Notes: generated from the sequence alone by a model not told the origin. Positions 47,201 through 59,300 are shown, counted from the first letter of the stretch. The stretch: DNA of 64,000 bases from Syngnathus acus (GCF_901709675.1 NC_051088.1:5109664-5173663), one strand, 5' to 3'. Translations and numbers: made by a program.

Positions 47201-50200
47201 TCTTCACAATCAAAGAATGCTCCTTTTAACACATTACATTCCCGTTTAATCCTGTGGCGCTTGTGCGTTTACCTGCATGTGGGTCTTTCTCAGGTGGACA
47301 TGACAACTTCCGAAAGATGATTGATGAAGCCGAGCCGCTGGGCTACCCAGTGGTGGTGAAGAACGCACGTGGACACCGAGGTAAGACTGATGCTTGATGC
47401 CTCGCTTTAATCAGCTTGTTCAACAAAGGTAGCTAACGTCAGCCTGGGATGAGTAAATGCTCCAACAAAGACGGAACAGAAGTGTACCTCTTATTTCCGC
47501 TTGGTTTACCGTTACACAATTTTCCTTAATTTACTCAACGAGTCGGTTGGGGGACAAAGTTTGCTATGTATGTATGTTTTGAAGGTCTGCTGACCCCTTT
47601 GCCCTTTGGCATTTAGTATAGTTATTGACACTTGACTGGCTCTGACATTGTGTGCAACAACAATGGGCAGTGGCTGGACAAGCCGGCCGTTGTGGTGTAT
47701 TGTTAGACTGAACAACCGTTATTCAGAAGTTTAGAATCCAACTTTTTCTTTTTGTTGCATTTGTTGTCCTTCCCCTCTGGTTGACTGTTGACGATAGCTG
47801 GACTTACCTCTCCATACTGGAAAAACAAAAATTGTTTGAATGTGGTCGTTGCACCTTGCATAACATTATTAAGTAGGACATAAAATGTGCATGAGCAATA
47901 TGCACGCTCGCACACACACACACACACGCACACACAGCGTATTTGTCATATAATTAATGCTATTGGGCCGCTCCCCAGTTTCTTGTGATACGTACCACAG
48001 GATGCAAAATAGAATGAAAATGGAGACTACAACTGACTTGGCGGTCACGCAGCGTGCCATCTTATTAATAGTGCGTTCGCTTATTCAAACTAACAGCCAC
48101 TTTGCTCAATGGAAATACATATTTCATCGTAAAATAAAGAGCATGGTATATTCCGCGGCAGGCATAAACATGCTTCAAAAGTATGTGCTAATGACAAGAG
48201 CATTTCGCCAAAATGCTTTGAGGGGAGATGAGGTGATGGCCCACCTCAGCAAAGTGGAGCTTCCTAATTTTTTTTTAAAGAGCAATATAAAGGCAAGCCA
48301 GTAAAAGAAGGAGAGAGATTTCTGCTTTGTGCTTTAAGTTTTTCAAGGGCCTCTTTGACCAAATGTCCCATACAATGCTGACGAATATTTGCTCCTCGTT
48401 CTTCAGTCTGTCGAAATTCTTCCTGCTTGCCAGGCAGAAGTTCACCCTCAAGCATGGTTGTGATTTCTTGCTTGTTTTGTTTCCTACACGCAAAGTCATA
48501 CCATCATGCCTTTCGCTATGAGTTGTGCTAGCCGAGGAGTGCCTTGTCATCGTATTTGGATTGACACTTAGACACCATGTACACATGCATGCACACGCAC
48601 GTGATTTGTCCCTGCTTTCAGATGGCGGGTCAGAGGCCCTGGCACGAAGAAGTGCTAATTAAAACGGACTTTTTCTTGCCTCAGTGAGAAGCATTTGTTT
48701 GTCCCCTAAGAAAAGCACCCTAACCAGATTTTAGAGAAGGGGAACTGGCAAAAGGCTTGCTCAGCAAATTTAGCGAAAAGAGTTTGAAGAAGAAATCTCC
48801 CCACCATTCAAGTTCCTCAAAAGTCTAATCACTTGTGTCGCAATACCCAATGTTTATTTATGCTTAATAAAAAATGTCATTGCACCTTGTCGTCTTTTCT
48901 TTCCCCTCTCCAGGCAAGGCTGTGTTCTTGGCACGGGACAAACACCACCTGACAGACCTGTGCCACTTGATCCGCCATGACACTCCCTACTTGTTTCAGG
49001 AGTATGTCAAAGAGTCACATGGCCGTGACGTACGTGTGGTCCTGGTAGGCGGGCGGGTCATCGGCTCCATGCTGCGCTGCTCCACCGACGGACGTATGCA
49101 GAGCAACTGCTCCCTAGGTAGGCATTCAAATCACGCTTCCCAAATAGTCCAGCTGCTATTCATTCTTGTGAAAGGAATTGAGATTCACATGCAGTACCTC
49201 AAGTTTCCTTTGGGACCACCCACTCTACCACCACTGGTTAAAGTCTGTTTCCAAGTGTTGCGGAAGTGAGTGAAGAGTCAAATCTTGGATTCAGAAAGGA
49301 CAATGCAAAATCACTCGCGGTCATGAAAGACTAGAGCAGTTTAATAGCAACCCCTGGGTGCTTGAGGATAGCTGGATGTTTGCCCCACAAGTTCAAAGCC
49401 TAGCGGTAGGCATCCCAGAGTCAGTCAGACCTGCTTTTATTGTACCGTCAGAGCTCATGGCCAGGCTTGTGTCTTGTTATTGGTTCTGTGCATTCATGTC
49501 AAGTTCTGAGAATCTCATCCGTGTCAGTTGTCCGATGTAGTGCTGTCCACTTCATGGACTTGTGACCGGGACAGCTGCTGTAATGAGAATCAACGCATCC
49601 AAGACCGAGGCTATGGTTCTCGTACACAAAGCAACACTCAGTGGCTTTGGAGTGGCCTTCAACCTCAAGTGTAGGAGTTTGAAGCATCACGGCTTACTGG
49701 TGCTCGAGGCATTCTGTGATAATGACTTCTCCACATGCCACAAATCCACCTCATCAGCCTGAATTGTAGTGCTCCCCAAACTAGGAAAACAGCTGAAGTC
49801 AAGCAGGAGAGATTGAAGACAATTCATGCGTTGACGGTTCAACGTTGTGCCTGTGCCAGAGATGTGCTGCTACGCTGAATGTTCTCCAGGAAAACAATTC
49901 GACATGCATGCTCATCTCCTATTAGTAGGGCCAACAACAAAAATTAGCAATGCACTGTTTTTGATTCTGGGATTTCCTCAGCAGATATGAAATGTGGCTA
50001 CGCTTCTAATGCACTGGGTTCTCTTGGGATCCTAAATTGTAATGTAGTTCTGGAAGAGGTGGGCACTATGTACATATGGCCTTCAAATGAAATCTTTATG
50101 TCTGGAAAAGAATATCAAAATACTTCCACTCATGTGGTCTGTTTTTTTAGTGTGAATCGAACTAGTCACTTTTTTAAAAAAGGGTCGCAAAAGTCACTCC

Positions 50201-51471
50201 TTGCAATTTTATTTGAATTAATCGTAAAAATTAACTGTTCACACAGCCCCTTTTTTTTTTTTTAATTTTTTTTTTTTATAAATGTACTATGAGGTCACTG
50301 CCCTTCTGACATTTGTTGCGACTTGGTGAATGTTGAGATGAATTGTTTTTTTTCTTTGTTCAGTGACTGCATCAGTGCTGGATCTAATTAGTATTTACCA
50401 ACCAGCTCAAATCATCAAGAAAATAAGAAAATAGTTGCACCATTTTTTTAATTTTTGTACCAAGCATGACGATCCATCTGCTCGATAACATGTTTATTTG
50501 GAAGCACTGCCAGATCAACAAGGCTGGCTTGAATCTACCCACAAGATGCTGGCTAACTCGCTCCTAGCTGTTTCCACTGTCAGAGCGAGGGGAGTTTTGA
50601 GTCCAGTTGGAGTCCTAATGCACTGTGGCATATTTGGGGCATTCATCATCTGCTGATTATTGTTTATGTAACGCATTTTGTTGACTGTAGTGTATCGGAT
50701 TTAGTGACATTAAATTGAAGTTCTAAATGACCCTACATATCCTTTTTATTAATCCTCTTGTCTCATGGTGTAGTGTACACAGTGGAATCTTAATATTAAA
50801 AAAATTAATTCTCGTTGACTTTCAATTTGATGGGAAAGATTTTATCGGTTCCAGTGAAATTTAAATTAATCTGTTCCTGGGTGACCTTTACTAAACATAT
50901 TCATCCATTGCCGTTTTTAGTGAGCACCTCACGAATGTAGTCAACAATGTGTGTTTGCTGTCATCAAGGTGGCGTGGGGATGATGTGTCCACTCAGCGAG
51001 CAGGGCAAGCAGCTGGCCACCGAGGTATCAAACATCCTGGGCATGGACGTATGCGGCATCGACCTCCTGCAGCTCAGCAACGGCTCCTTTGTGGTGTGCG
51101 AGGCCAACGCCAACGTGGGCTTCATTGCCTTCGACCAGGCGTGCGGCATGGACGTGGCGGGCATCGTCGCCGACTACGCCCTCTCCATGCTCCCCAACCG
51201 CCTCACCCGCAAGATGTCTCTGCTGTCGGTGGTGTCGAGCACCAGCGAGACCAGCAGCGAGCCCGAGGTGTGCCCCGTGCCCGCCGTTGGGGGCTCCTTG
51301 CCCGAGGCCGTGTGCAACATGAGCGTGGGCTCCACTTCTAGTGAGAGCGACCCTGAGCTGGCCGAGCCCTCCCAGTCGCCCCCCTGTCAAGCCTCCGGGT
51401 CGGTCCTCCCCGACCCGGCCTACAACTTCAACACGCTGCTCGCTAATGAGATCAAGCTATTAACTGAGTGA
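38050..51471 (+). CDS. rimkla: N-acetylaspartylglutamate synthase A (RimK-like ATP-grasp ligase), complete
   Basis: Cytosolic ATP-grasp ligase that, in mammals, joins glutamate to N-acetylaspartate to make the neuropeptide NAAG. Five exons (38050-38212, 45835-46065, 47294-47380, 48914-49117, 50969-51471) give 395 residues; human RIMKLA has 391. It starts [13 protein letters not shown]. The ATP-grasp domain spans about 115-300, with [18 protein letters not shown] before it, [14 protein letters not shown] (nucleotide-binding loop), [17 protein letters not shown], and the metal-binding set Asp260, Glu273 and Asn275 in CEANANVGF (272-280). The C-terminal tail (about 310-395) is Ser/Glu/Pro-rich and ends [13 protein letters not shown]. 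All four introns are phase 1. RIMKLB is the alternative, but sequence and synteny favour RIMKLA. Confidence 0.97.
38319..39092. mobile_element. Non-autonomous inverted-repeat DNA transposon
   Basis: The left end CAGGGGCGTAGCCAG and right end ATAGCTCCGCCACTG (reversed CAGTGGCGGAGCTAT) are imperfect inverted repeats of the type seen in hAT-like fish elements. The interior carries a tandem duplication of about 97 bp, each copy holding AATGACTTCTCAGCCATCTG and AGATTCTGGTTGAGGTT (about 38674-38770 and 38773-38868). I could not find a clear target-site duplication. No transposase. Confidence 0.65.
39405..39526. repeat. (CATC)n array
   Basis: About 122 bases of CATC tetranucleotide with a single CTAT variant near 39475. 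It produces false MDGW-repeat open frames on the minus strand. Confidence 0.97.
42044..42358. repeat. 118-bp GC-rich minisatellite
   Basis: The landmark TAGGACCGGGCGTGCGTAAA occurs at 42095, 42213 and 42331, exactly 118 bases apart. The units differ by only a few bases. It lies inside the inverted-repeat element and gives false Pro/Ser-rich frames on both strands. Confidence 0.9.
42565..42622 (+). mobile_element. Nested repeat fragment
   Basis: TACAGTAATCCCTTGCTACA followed by TCGCGGTTTGTTTATCGCGG resembles the end of another common fish DNA element. It lies within the right arm of the surrounding element, so it is either an insertion or an ancestral part. Confidence 0.4.
45634..45666. repeat. 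(CT)n/(TCTG)n microsatellite
   Basis: CTCTCTCTCTCTGTCTCTGT and similar. It lies about 170 bases before the exon 2 acceptor. Confidence 0.9.
45835..46065 (+). CDS. rimkla: rimkla coding exon 2
   Basis: 77 codons, phase 1/1, residues 55-132. It contains [20 protein letters not shown] and [20 protein letters not shown], which lead into the ATP-grasp domain. The acceptor is TACCCTGCAG|GCC and the donor CTACG|GTAAGC. Confidence 0.98.
46066..47293 (+). other. rimkla: rimkla intron 2
   Basis: A 1.2-kb intron with AT-rich and CT-rich stretches. No element or gene recognised. Confidence 0.8.
47294..47380 (+). CDS. rimkla: rimkla coding exon 3
   Basis: 29 codons, phase 1/1, residues 132-161: [20 protein letters not shown] followed by KNARGHRG. 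It includes the ATP-grasp lysine of YPVVVK. The acceptor is CTTTCTCAG|GTG and the donor CCGAG|GTAAGA. Confidence 0.98.
47381..48913 (+). other. rimkla: rimkla intron 3
   Basis: A 1.5-kb intron with a CA repeat at 47910-47937. Nothing else recognised. Confidence 0.8.
47910..47937. repeat. (CA)n microsatellite
   Basis: A CA run with one CG interruption. Confidence 0.9.
48914..49117 (+). CDS. rimkla: rimkla coding exon 4
   Basis: 68 codons, phase 1/1, residues 161-229. [20 protein letters not shown] leads to the central ATP-grasp strands [20 protein letters not shown] and [10 protein letters not shown]. The acceptor is CCCTCTCCAG|GCAAG and the donor CCTAG|GTAGGC. Confidence 0.98.
49118..50968 (+). 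other. rimkla: rimkla intron 4 with a LINE scrap
   Basis: A 1.85-kb intron. Around 49555-49660 there is a LINE-like coding remnant (see separate entry). A poly(T)-rich stretch lies near 50249-50278. Otherwise AT-rich with no gene seen. Confidence 0.75.
49555..49690 (+). mobile_element. LINE reverse-transcriptase remnant
   Basis: A plus-strand frame reads [14 protein letters not shown], which matches the MRISTSKSEAMVL-type motif of a fish non-LTR retrotransposon (just before its 'EFKYLGV' block). The surrounding frame is broken, so this is a dead fragment. Confidence 0.55.
50969..51471 (+). CDS. rimkla: rimkla coding exon 5 (terminal)
   Basis: Residues 229-395 and the TGA stop at 51469-51471. 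It contains [31 protein letters not shown] and [20 protein letters not shown] with the metal ligands, then the Ser/Pro/Glu-rich tail ending [19 protein letters not shown]. The exon is distinctly more GC- and CpG-rich than the neighbouring introns. The acceptor is GTCATCAAG|GTGG, with a weak pyrimidine tract. Confidence 0.97.
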
Positions 51472-51495
51472 GATGCGAACCGCCTCTACGCACCA

Positions 51496-51513
51496 GCACA
51501 CACACACACACGG

Positions 51514-51545
<32 letters not shown>
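51496..51545. repeat. (CA)n microsatellite in rimkla 3' UTR
   Basis: A CA run with one CGGA interruption, starting about 25 bases after the rimkla stop codon. Confidence 0.95.
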
Positions 51546-53488
51546 ATTCCTTTTCTTAACACACGGGGTTGAATCCAAACAGAAATTCTTCCTCATACTA
51601 ACTCCCTCCAAAAGATCTGAGGCTGCTCCCCTGACTCCCCGTCAGTCCTAAGGGCTAATTCAAGTATTCTCTCTGCTTCCGCTTGGTTATAACACCCCAA
51701 TGGGCTTAGCGTTTGGGTTCACCTAAGCCCTGCAGGTTCCTTCTTCGATGCGCTTTAGATATGGTGAAATGCAGAATCTAGTTTTTCCAAGTGTTTTGGG
51801 GTGAAAAGGTACAGCGCACCAGACATAACATGGGAAGATAAAAAGAAGAAAAAATATCAATTTTAGCAACATGCTGCATTCATTTGCGTAATTATATGAC
51901 AAAATATTTTTAAGAATTAAAAGCAAACAAGAGTTGCTGGTTATTAAATGTATTACATGTGTGCAAATGGCTGCATACATGATTTGCAGGTCAAAGTTTG
52001 GTGTGACGAACCAGTCAGAGGACGGAAAAATGCTAACATTACTGTGGGCCAGTCAAGTGGTCCTGTGAGACACAATTGAAATGTAATCGGTTCAAGAAAC
52101 AGTCTCTTTGCTAATATAATTCGAGTTATATCAGCGAGAAGTATAGATTCTGAAGGCGGATAAGGTTGACATGGCAGCACACAGAGGCTGAAATCTGATT
52201 GGACAAAAAATGTCTGTACTATACATACAGTATTGGGAGCAGTGTAGGTCCGATCCTCTAGTAGTGTTTGAGCCAGCAGAGAGGGCCTTGCTGTGCCCTG
52301 AAACTAAATTCAATTTTTTGTCTCCAAATGAATATTTTCTGAACACGTTATATCTACTGTGGCCAAAATAGAAGGCCGCCCTATGTTATGTCTGGGGCTC
52401 CGTAGACGACAACCTCGCGCCAAGCTTATTTTCCACTCGTGTTCAGTTCAACACAAAATCGAATGCAGACACAAAAAGTTGCAAGTGGACCTAAAAGAGC
52501 TATTCACATGATATGTAAAGCCCAAGACGCAATAAGCATTTAACGCTTATGTCCAAGTCACTTCAAGGAATACATGAAGTCCTCTTGCCTGTTGCAAGTC
52601 GGAAAACATTTGCAGAGCTTTGTTTTTGCGTGGTGTCTTTAATTAGCCATGCCAGCAGCACCCGTCTGCCAAGTTTGAAAAATGCCCTCATGTCTAGCAC
52701 TTTATGACGAACAGATGCATTTGTTTTCCGTTATTGTCCGTTGAAGCGAAAATATACCTCAAAAAAAGTGACCTGTCACTGCCACAGAATGACATGTAGA
52801 CAAAAAATACAACACATATCAAGCAGGATGCTGCACCTCTCACACCTGCTGGTTTTCCCTCTTTTGTGCTTTGGTAAATGTTACATTTGGTGGTCATTGC
52901 TGTTGTTGGAAAAACTGTCAATATCCTTTTTTTTTGTAATTTACAAAATGCATCGTATGCAACAAACACAAAATAGCATATACTTTTCAATCTTGTAGGA
53001 CGATTTCAGGGATTTCAATAGCATATTGCTGTCATCCAGGCAGCCGTCCCCAGCGATGATCGATTTTTGACTTTGTTCCACTAACGTAGCCCTTGGTGGT
53101 GACATTGTTGTGTGTTTTGTTGATAACTCAGGGAAGCAGCCTGGATCTAACCTTCAAATACCAGACATATCTAAAAAGCATGACACAAAAACAGAACGCA
53201 GGCAACAAAGAGGAAAAAGTATCATAAAATGTGGTTGATACATGGACTTTTTCCCCTTGCTACTTCTGTATTGCTCATTGTTTTATTCCTAATTTATGCT
53301 ATTTTTAAAGACAAATGGTTTGTGTGCACTAATGTGTAAAAACAGAACGAAAAATGAAATCGCTGTGAAGCCTGATTTTTTTTTTTCCCCTTTTTGTCGT
53401 GGGCGGAAGTGTGTTGAGTGTAGCCAAAGGTAAGAACGAGACATCTCGCGAGACATCAGGAAAAACAGAAGCTGGCTGCTTTCAGTGC

Positions 53489-53530
53489 ATCTCTCTCTCT
53501 CTCTCTCGCGCTCTCTCTCACGCACGCACG

Positions 53531-53612
<82 letters not shown>
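53489..53612. repeat. (CT)n-(CACG)n-(CA)n compound microsatellite
   Basis: A CT run, then CGCACGCACGCA units, then about 75 bases of pure CA. It is the longest dinucleotide tract in the window. Confidence 0.97.
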
Positions 53613-53614
<2 letters not shown>

Positions 53615-53894
53615 ACTGTGACATTATCCATGAAGTCACATCGGCAGTGTCAGCACACATACTATGAGTCAACTCTCTCTACTTGTGGTCGTCCTCTTGA
53701 TTTGGATTTGTAATGTCGCCTATATCATTCCACATTGTTTACATCAATGTTATCACAGCCTTTATCGACAAGTCTGCAAACCATATCACCATATCATCAT
53801 AATGGTAAAATGATTCATGGGCTGGCTCAAGTTCATCGTTATTTTGTTGAATGCTGGACATGAGCAAAAGGCTCCTTTTAAATCCCATACAAGC

Positions 53895-53900
53895 AATAAA
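53895..53900 (+). terminator. rimkla: Candidate rimkla poly(A) signal
   Basis: A canonical AATAAA followed within about 15 bases by the TG-rich TGTATTGTTG. It would give a 3' UTR of roughly 2.4 kb. A nearer ATTAAA at 51943 is an alternative. Confidence 0.35.
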
Positions 53901-55990
53901 GACAATGTATTGTTGAAAATTTTACTTTGAAAGCATATACTAGTATTTTATTTTTAAAACCTTATGAGAAATTGAGGATGAACAAAAATAAAAGCGAAAT
54001 CCAATATGGCAATTACACAAAAAGGTTTACTGATATCTTTGCATGGATCTCTTTTTAGTAAAGTCCTGCCCTTGTGATTAAGTTCTACGTGGGGACAGAG
54101 GAGTACAGAATGCAAACACATGTACCTTCACACCCCAAGTAATAAGACACACTCCTGTCAAAATGATGTCGTTTCTCACAGAAAGGCCTACACCGATTTG
54201 AGATGCACATTGAATGTGTCGTGTGAGTATTACATCCCACGTATTAGGCAAAATAACTTATGGAGCGCTGCTCATAATCTCGAAACATTTTTCTGTACCG
54301 TGACTCACCCTTAATGGGTCTGGAGCCACATGTGGATATCTACTTCTAACTAGCACTTATTTGAGTAAGATTGACAAATTATGATTTGTTCCGATTGGTC
54401 AAATTGTTGACGGTGCAAATTTGAAATGAATTAGATTTAATTTTGTTGATCATTTTTTTGGGGTGGGCTCAGATGTTTTCTTTTTAATTGAGTAGCAGGC
54501 CGCACTGGCTGTATTTTCCCTACCACTGCTTTAAATTATGCTACAAATGATCAGGTTCATTTAGAATGGTGCAAAGCATTGCTTGCTCTCAAGCATCAAT
54601 GCAATGAATGTTTCCAAATGTTAAAAACTGTTAAATTAGAAACCATTTTTATGCATAAGGCCTTTCTGATGTCTCTTACAGACATGTTCTTGTCAGTTCC
54701 AGCAGATAAATAGAACTTGATTGGAACTCAAAATGTGGCCAGTTTGTGAATCATTTAGGGTACGTCAGGACACGGTCTATGTATTGCAGAGTACGAGGTT
54801 AACTATTCCATGCCAACAGATGCTTATGTGTATTTGGCACAAACACACAAGAAAAGAGAAAATCAAAAAGGGAATATGAAGAAATCTGTTGTTTTATTGC
54901 CTCCTCCAATGAATCCGAATGCCAAAAACATGCTGTATAATGAAGTACTAATAAGAGTACATAGTGGCAGGATGATTACATGTAAATAATTGGAACGAAT
55001 CAAAAGCCGTCTGGAGTTTAACTTTTTGCTTTACAATGCAATGTTTATGCTTTCATGACAGGCTGGAGCTCTGTGTTGGTGTGTAGCGTCTAGAAAAACT
55101 GACTTAAGATAAGATAAAGGTCATTTGATGTTGGAAAGTGCTACACTGGTACGAGATGTGAAGGAAAAGCCCTCACCGTTACTTTCTGTCCATCATTCTG
55201 AAAGTGTTCAACAAAAGGTTCCCGAAGGTTGTTCACAAATGTTCCAAATGGTGTAAATAATTCCCTCTTGCTTTTTCTTTTTTTTTTTTTTTCAGATGAA
55301 AATAAAGACAAGTCATTATTCAGAACCAAAAAAATGTGTTTCCCTTGTACTTTCACTTTACTTACTGTTAAAACACAAATATTTTGAAACTATGTAGTGA
55401 AGTAACTTTACACCTTTTATTTCAATATCACATATTTGGAACATATTTTTAGTCTCACCATATATTATAAGTAAAAAGTAGATGAATCAAATCACTTTTG
55501 AATCAATCATGATTGAAACTTGCCAATTTCACCCAGCAAAATAGGTTTTCTTTTGAACTTATAATACAGCTTCATAATAGTACATATTTGGCTGTTACAA
55601 TATGGCCGGTTCTCTGAAAGTGTGGTCCATTAGTGTGACCGAAAAATACATTTATTCAAAACCAGGTCAAAATGTATACTGTACTATATGCTTTTAATCA
55701 AAGCTTCTGGCTGCATGCTAAAAATTATATGTATGTTGAACGAACAGTGAGGAAAGACAATGATGGTCCTAAAAAGGGATGGTTACCTCATAATGATAGG
55801 GTGGGCAACAATTTCAAGGACACATGCAAAATGCCAAAGACGATCAACACAAATACAATACAGATGACTCTTTATAAAATAACTTTATGTAGACAATAAA
55901 ACCATGTAAAAAATTTAATCATTCATGCAACCACTTATTACGCACACTAGTTAGCACAGAGCATTCAAATGGTATAAAAAGAAGGAAACA

Positions 55991-55996
55991 TTTATT
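55991..55996 (-). terminator. zmynd12: Candidate zmynd12 poly(A) signal
   Basis: TTTATT on the plus strand is AATAAA on the minus strand, about 200 bases after the zmynd12 stop codon. Confidence 0.4.
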
Positions 55997-56195
55997 TTAA
56001 GAGACATATTGTACTATGTGTGAAAATAAACGGTAAACATTAATGAACTAGTTTGGGGAGGTAAAACACCAAACCAGACATTGAACAAATATATCGGGAC
56101 TCTTGACAATATCAGTTCTTATTGGGCCGGATTAAAGAACAGAGTGGATCATTTGTGACCCTCGGGCCATCTTTTGCTCACCCCTTGTGTGGAGG

Positions 56196-56318
56196 TTAGA
56201 CGGAAGTCAGCTGCGGGTCTTTACCCAGCAGCTGCAGCAGGGCCCGGATGGGCTCTGTCAGGTCATGGTTCTGAATCAGCTGGCTCGCTTCCAGTGCCAT
56301 TTGTCCAAATTCCAGTGC
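56196..56318 (-). CDS. zmynd12: zmynd12 coding exon 8 (terminal)
   Basis: 40 codons and the TAA stop at 56198-56196: ALEFGQMALEASQLIQNHDL, then TEPIRALLQLLGKDPQLTSV. The acceptor is TGTGTGACAG|GCACTG. It corresponds to human AQEYGMRALSLAKEQQL and onward. Confidence 0.95.
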   Translation of the reverse strand, partial: ALEFGQMALEASQLIQNHDLTEPIRALLQLLGKDPQLTSV

Positions 56319-59300
56319 CTGTCACACACACATGCATACACATGCACGCAGCAGAATCACAAAGACAAGCAGCGACAGCGTCACACTATAGAAAAGGAAA
56401 GCAGATTTATAATAACTACAATCTGACTTTACTCAGCCCACGTTTTTCCTTCTAGACGCCACAACCTGCTAAGCTATTTATTTACTATGATTTTTTTTTT
56501 ATTTATGTACAGGATGTGTAATACAAATTACAATCTCCCAATGAGAAATTTAATGTACATTGTTGTGTATATTTTATGTCGCGCAACACACAGAGAACTG
56601 GATGGATGGACGGACAGATGGACAGACGGACGGATGGAGAGCGGGAAGGAGCGAGAGATGGATTGATTTAAAAAAGTAAATGGAACTTAATTCTCATCAC
56701 TTTTCACTAGACTGTACTTTTCAAATGACAGCTCCTGCACCACAGCCCGCAAACAGAAGCAAGATGTGATCATGGCGTCCCAAGTTCCTCTTGGACAAAA
56801 GTCGTCATCACCCAAAAGAAGGACAGTAGTCATTATAGCACAGCAGCAAGTTTTGAGTAGCTTGAGGAAAGTGAAAAAACAATGGAACGATTAAAGTACT
56901 GTATTGTCCTCACATTTGGGCTAAGGAGTAATCCAGTTCGCATCGATGTCTGCTAAGGACAAAACAAAATGTTTATATGCTTAAATATAATACCTTTAAA
57001 GCACCCTAAATTCTCAGTTAAGTGCACTAAACCAAAGTGTGTAATAGCCAACAAACAAACATTGGTGTTGTATACGTGCGGCTGGCATCTATCCTAGTGT
57101 GTATCTGTGCCAGACACGACTTAAGCTTAATGGAAATTAGAGATGTAGATGAAGTTTACGAAGGTGTCAAAGTCAGCTGTCTGGTAGGGAGACATATGCT
57201 GAGATCAATTGACGGCCTCATTGAGCGGACAAACAATTTCCATCTTGATTCACTGGATTACCTTAAATCGCTACACTTACACAATACCATGGAAGCCAAT
57301 ACAAAAGCGAATCTGATTTCAACAAATTACAATATTGTGGCTTCGTTTAATTTTGGCTGTTGAATTTTAGAAAAGAAATTCACATGATCTTGGCACATAT
57401 ATATATTTTTTATGAAATGTTAGGACTTTCTCAAATTCATGTAAGGTCATTTTCTTTAACTCATTTAACTTGCAAATAAATGTATGTGTAATGGCCTGTG
57501 AAATAAATTACAATATTATAGGCAAGCAACTTTACCAGAACGATGAAAATAATATAAAATCAACAAATGAGCTGTATCTAAGCACAGATATCCGGCTTGT
57601 TTTCGTATAACCCAGTGTGCATGATGCAGTGGAGCTACCAGTAAATCCCTGCTTCATCTTTAAAGCTTTAACAATCACAGCTAATCTCACACGGAGACAG
57701 CCGACGAACGGAAGAAGTACGCCTGGAGGTAAATAGGGCACTGTGTCACGGTGTTAGTGGTATACTGATTCCTGCTACTCTTGGCAGGTCACTCACCTTG
57801 ACTGTATCCCCACCCAGGAAGGAGAGCATGGCCAGGGCGTGGGCCACCAGAGCCTCAATACCGGGTTCCTTTCGGGTTTCGTCCTGCTCAAAGGCTAAAA
57901 TGGACCTGAGCATCTTGTCCACTTCCACTTTCTGACCTTCATCTAGTTAAAGGGCGATAAAAGACACTCTTTAGCATTGTTGTACAGCATGACTGTACAA
58001 TGGCCCCATTAGATTTGTAGTTGAGCTGAAGACCATTCAAGCTTTGGGCCCTGGACGAGTCATCAGACAACACAAATAATTTAGAAGCCTTCCCCACCAC
58101 CGATAACATGTACAATTGGGAAATATGAAATGTTGTATTTCGGGGGGGGGTCTTGAGCTGTTTGGGAAATCCTGCTCTGGTGTGAAGCATCCACAGACAA
58201 ATTGCATGACAGCTAACAAGCTTAGTGTCATATGTAGGGCAGCAGCTGCGATAGAGGCTAGTAGTGCGGATGCCGCACAGCCAAAGATGTGTCAACGGCG
58301 CTCTCCTACCATGCGTGCTGTAAAGCTGAGATTTAGCCTTCCGGTTGCACAGCAATACAGCTCAGCTAAATTTAGCCCCGTTGACCTTCTTTTTCAGTGA
58401 TACATCAATGAAGCTGTTTTATCACGAGGAGTGTCGCTATTGTGATGTCATATGGTCAATTTGATTAATTGTGCATGGTTCCAATTTGAAGTGTTCTCAA
58501 CAACAAGCGAAGTAATATGTGTTTTTAGCCTTTTTGCATCACACAGCAACATTGCAAGATGCCTTTATTTCTTAAATATATGGATTTTATATTTAATACA
58601 GAGCAGTTTCAGCTACACAATCCATTTAAAACCACACTGGAGCCAATCCCAGTTGACTTTGGATGACAGGCGGTTGACACCCTGGACTGGTCGCTACTGG
58701 ATTGTAGGGCACACAGACAAACAACCATTCACACTCACATTCAAATACTCTATGCACAATTAAAGTCTTCAATGAGCCTGCGGTGCATGTTCTGGGGATG
58801 CGGAAGAAAGCCCAAGACGTGCTAACTACTTGACCGCCATGCTGCCCTCTATTAAAAAAAATTGATAGCTCTTTTGAAGTAATTTTCTTTGGGTGTTTCC
58901 GTCTGACGTCATGTTTCAGCCTCAAGCATGTCGGGACTGACCCATGTGAACTTTGTCTACCATCAATGACTATACGGCCATGGGATGTCCAAGCGGTCCC
59001 GCTGGTTTTCATTGTTGAGTTTGTGAGATAGCTATATTAGTTTGTAATGTTTAATACTGACTTGTCGATATTTGGTATTAGTGTAAGATGGCAATTAGAG
59101 GAAAATATGGACTTAAAAAAATCGTATCCACTAGAAAGTGTAGTTTTCCTGTTTCAGAGGGCAAGAGTAAAGATACTACTGGACAAGATGTGAGTATTTC
59201 TATGTTATCTTGACACACCAAAGGAGGGCTCCAGCATGTCAGGGTTCTTCTGCATATTTTGGATGTGACTCTGCAGGAGTTTGGCCAGGTGGGAGTGCCA

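Larger units (their letters stand above)
51472..56195. other. Convergent 3' region of rimkla (+) and zmynd12 (-)
   Basis: The two genes end towards each other across 4.7 kb. This holds their 3' UTRs, two CA-type microsatellites (51496-51545, 53489-53612) and AT-rich sequence. Candidate poly(A) signals are ATTAAA at 51943-51948 and AATAAA at 53895-53900 (plus), and AATAAA on the minus strand at 55996-55991. No further coding region seen. Confidence 0.7.

Noticed and set aside
50949-51390. Long alternative-frame and antisense frames over rimkla exon 5
   Set aside because: They are shadows of a GC-rich true coding exon.
53289-53713. Frames with His-Thr or Cys-Val repeats on both strands
   Set aside because: They are translations of the CT/CA microsatellite.
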